7,048 bases of DNA from an uncultured Rivibacter sp. Lineage in GTDB: Bacteria > Pseudomonadota > Gammaproteobacteria > Burkholderiales > Burkholderiaceae. Positions 5,784-7,048 of the stretch are shown here, piece after piece. The translations under genes and the position numbers were made by a program. The stretch covers positions 1-7,048 of the forward strand of contig CAMLNA010000181.1 in NCBI GenBank assembly GCA_946481025.1, written 5' to 3'. The notes beneath the pieces are model-generated. The model was not told where the DNA came from and made no database searches. It saw only the letters and a program-made list of their open reading frames with translations. Positions within the stretch are counted from its first letter, which is position 1. The number at the start of each line of letters is the position of its first letter.

Positions 5784-6172
5784 GCATGCTGGTAGCGGTG
5801 CTCCTGGGTGAACCCGCCGAAGCCGTAGGCGCTCGCGCGCAGATCGGCGACGTGCACGTAGGAGTGCTCGGCCACCTCGCCCAGCAGCTCGCGCATCGCG
5901 GTGTGCACGGCCGCCAGGTAGGCGGCCTTCTCGCGCTTGGTGTTGGTCTCGTCGGTGATGCTCACCATCCAGTGGTAGCTGCGCGGGCTCGCGCCGCCCA
6001 GCGGCCGGCCGGCGATGAACCAGCGGCTGGGTTCGATGAAGTCGACCACCACTGCGGTGAGCTGCGGGTCCTTGCCGAGCAAGCGTGAGGTCAGCTCGAC
6101 GGCCTGGGCTGCCACGCGGGCTGCGAGCGAATCGTCGGCCGGGCCTGAAACCTGGATGTGGATGTAGGGCAT
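5777..6172 (-). CDS. Tautomerase-family protein (4-oxalocrotonate tautomerase superfamily)
   Basis: With the start at ATG 6172-6170 this is a 131-residue protein beginning M-P-Y-I-H-I. Removal of Met would leave the N-terminal proline that acts as the catalytic base in this superfamily. It looks like two fused beta-alpha-beta units, as in the longer members. The first runs through VVVDFIEPSRWFIAGRPL (18 residues, about 40-57 counting Pro as 1). The second contains SITDETNTKREKA and ends SYVHVADL...AYGFGGFTQ. The two halves end in similar aromatic-glycine loops (W-F-I-A-G and Y-G-F-G-G). The substrate is unknown. Relatives isomerise keto-enol acids or dehalogenate, but residues for a specific reaction cannot be assigned. 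A GTG two codons earlier is an unlikely start because it abuts the AGGAG site and would bury the proline. The gene is convergent with putA and divergent from a LysR gene, which is the likelier functional partner. Confidence 0.85.
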   Translation of the reverse strand: MPYIHIQVSGPADDSLAARVAAQAVELTSRLLGKDPQLTAVVVDFIEPSRWFIAGRPLGGASPRSYHWMVSITDETNTKREKAAYLAAVHTAMRELLGEVAEHSYVHVADLRASAYGFGGFTQEHRYQHAA

Positions 6173-6177
6173 GTGCA

Positions 6178-6182
6178 CTCCT
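6178..6182 (-). promoter_or_regulatory. Ribosome-binding site fixing the tautomerase start
   Basis: AGGAG on the minus strand lies 5 nt before ATG 6172-6170. It rules against the upstream in-frame GTG at 6178-6176, whose first base is the last base of the site. This choice puts proline directly after the initiator Met, as tautomerase chemistry requires. Confidence 0.75.
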
Positions 6183-6275
6183 TGGGTGAAGAAGATCGTG
6201 TTGACAGCCTCAGTCTAGGCAGCGAGCATCGTTCGTTGAAGCAGATAGATTCGATGCCATTCATCAGAGAGCAAG
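6183..6275. promoter_or_regulatory. Divergent tautomerase-LysR control region
   Basis: This non-coding stretch probably holds both promoters and a LysR-type operator. An exact consensus TTGACA lies at 6201-6206 on the plus strand, but nothing close to TATAAT follows at 16-18 bp. On the minus strand a weak pair is TTCAAC (6240-6235) and TAGACT (6217-6212) with a 17-bp spacer. A perfect 6-bp inverted repeat, GCATCG (6226-6231) and CGATGC (6252-6257), and the small dyad TTC-GTT-GAA (6232-6240) are candidate regulator sites. LysR proteins usually bind T-N11-A dyads in such gaps, and no clear one stands out. Confidence 0.35.
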
Positions 6276-7048
6276 ATGACTGACCTGGACCCTTCCTGGC
6301 TGCGCAGCTTCGTGGCCATCGCGCAGGCCGGCTCGGTGACGCGCGCCGCGCAGCAGGTGCACCGCACGCAGTCGGCGGTGAGCACGCACCTGCAGCAGCT
6401 CGAAGCGGCGGTGGGCACGCGGCTGGTGGAGCGCACCACCCGGGCGCTGGCGCTCACCGAGGCGGGCGAGCGCTTCCTGCCGCACGCGCGCGGGCTGATC
6501 GATCTGCAGGCGCAGGCGCGGGCCTCGGTGCAGCCGGCTTCTGCCCGGCAGCCGGTGCTGCGGCTGGGGCTGTCCGAATACTTCTTTCCCGGCAAGCTGG
6601 CCGAACTGCTGGCGGTGTTGAGCGATGCGGCGCCGCAAGCGCGTTTCGAGCTGATGTGGTCGAACTCGGCGCCGCTGCGGCGGCTGTGGCTGGCCGGCGA
6701 GATGGATCTTGCCGTGGTCACCAGCACGCAGCCGGTGGCCGGGGCGCGGCTGCTGCGACGTGAGCCCCTGGCCTGGGTAACCGCGCCCGGCCATGCGCCC
6801 CCCGCCGACCGGCCCACCCCGCTGGTGCTGCTCGGCCCCGAATGCCCGGTGCGCGAGATCGCGCTCACCGCCCTGGCGCGCAGCGGCCGGGCGCACCATG
6901 TGCAGGTCAGCTGCACCGGCAGCCAGGCGGCCGTGGCCGCCGTGCGCGCCGGCTGGGGCGTGGGCTGCCTCAACGCCGCGGCGGTTCCTTCCGATCTCCA
7001 GGTCTGGGGCACCGGACGCAGCTCGCGCTGGCCATCGCCCGGCCGCCT
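6276..7048 (+). CDS. LysR-family transcriptional regulator, C-terminus cut by right edge
   Basis: The frame is open from ATG 6276 to the right edge and gives 257 residues, most of a usual LysR protein of about 290-300. The N-terminal winged helix-turn-helix is standard: WLRSFVAIAQAGSVTRAA (8-25), QSAVSTHLQQLEAAVGTRL (32-50), then the wing and linker helix with LTEAGERFL (60-68). The effector domain follows from about residue 94, with LRLGLSEYFFPGKL, MDLAVVTS, a C-P-V-R segment after LLGPE, and AVAAVRAGWGVGCL. Such regulators bind a small molecule and usually control the divergent gene, here the tautomerase. The ribosome-binding site is modest (GAGAG, 6267-6271). The effector cannot be deduced, and the last residues cannot be judged without sequence beyond the edge. 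Confidence 0.9.
   Translation, partial: MTDLDPSWLRSFVAIAQAGSVTRAAQQVHRTQSAVSTHLQQLEAAVGTRLVERTTRALALTEAGERFLPHARGLIDLQAQARASVQPASARQPVLRLGLSEYFFPGKLAELLAVLSDAAPQARFELMWSNSAPLRRLWLAGEMDLAVVTSTQPVAGARLLRREPLAWVTAPGHAPPADRPTPLVLLGPECPVREIALTALARSGRAHHVQVSCTGSQAAVAAVRAGWGVGCLNAAAVPSDLQVWGTGRSSRWPSPGR

Noticed and set aside
6176..6178. GTG as the start of the tautomerase
   Set aside because: It abuts the AGGAG site with no spacing and would put two extra residues before the catalytic proline.
6215..7012. Open minus-strand frame of 265 codons opposite the LysR gene
   Set aside because: It is antisense to a full LysR helix-turn-helix and effector domain. The product is Arg/Ser/Ala-rich with no recognisable domain.
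6999..7048. Possible frameshift near the end of the LysR gene, where the sequence reads less like the family
   Set aside because: LysR C-termini vary and the window stops there. Neither alternative frame is clearly better.

Overview
The window is GC-rich, with G or C in most third codon positions. Its proteins look betaproteobacterial, and the pairing of a long PutA that lacks a DNA-binding domain with a divergent Lrp-type regulator fits the order Burkholderiales. That placement is an inference from gene content and base composition. The centre is a proline-catabolism locus: putA on the plus strand (2124-5768), divergent from an Lrp/AsnC regulator here called putR (1547-2035, minus).

Layout from left to right. 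Positions 1-95 hold the first 31 codons of a minus-strand lipoprotein gene that runs off the left edge. Positions 96-254 are a non-coding spacer with stem-loops and a possible promoter. Positions 255-1415 (minus) encode a lipoprotein-type periplasmic binding protein of the branched-chain amino-acid (LivK) family, with no permease or ATPase genes in view. A 131-bp gap carrying a 7-bp-arm inverted repeat over a candidate promoter separates it from putR. The 88-bp putR-putA gap is AT-rich relative to its surroundings, has small dyads, and contains a possible 9-residue leader ORF ahead of putR. putA meets a convergent tautomerase-family gene (5777-6172, minus) across only 8 bp, and both stop codons lie in the arms of one hairpin. 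A LysR-type regulator (6276 to the right edge, plus) is divergent from the tautomerase gene across 103 bp.

How the genes may work together: PutA oxidises proline to glutamate by way of pyrroline-5-carboxylate. It has no ribbon-helix-helix domain, so it probably cannot repress its own gene. The Lrp-like protein probably senses an amino acid and controls putA from the shared intergenic region. The binding protein may deliver amino acids to the same pathway, but only its position suggests this. The tautomerase and LysR genes look like a separate regulator-enzyme pair of unknown substrate.

I see no mobile element, CRISPR array, tRNA or rRNA. The window is mostly ordinary metabolic DNA. The points most worth checking are an apparent deletion of about 31 residues at the start of the P5C dehydrogenase domain of PutA, the possible putR leader ORF, and the inverted repeats over candidate promoters.
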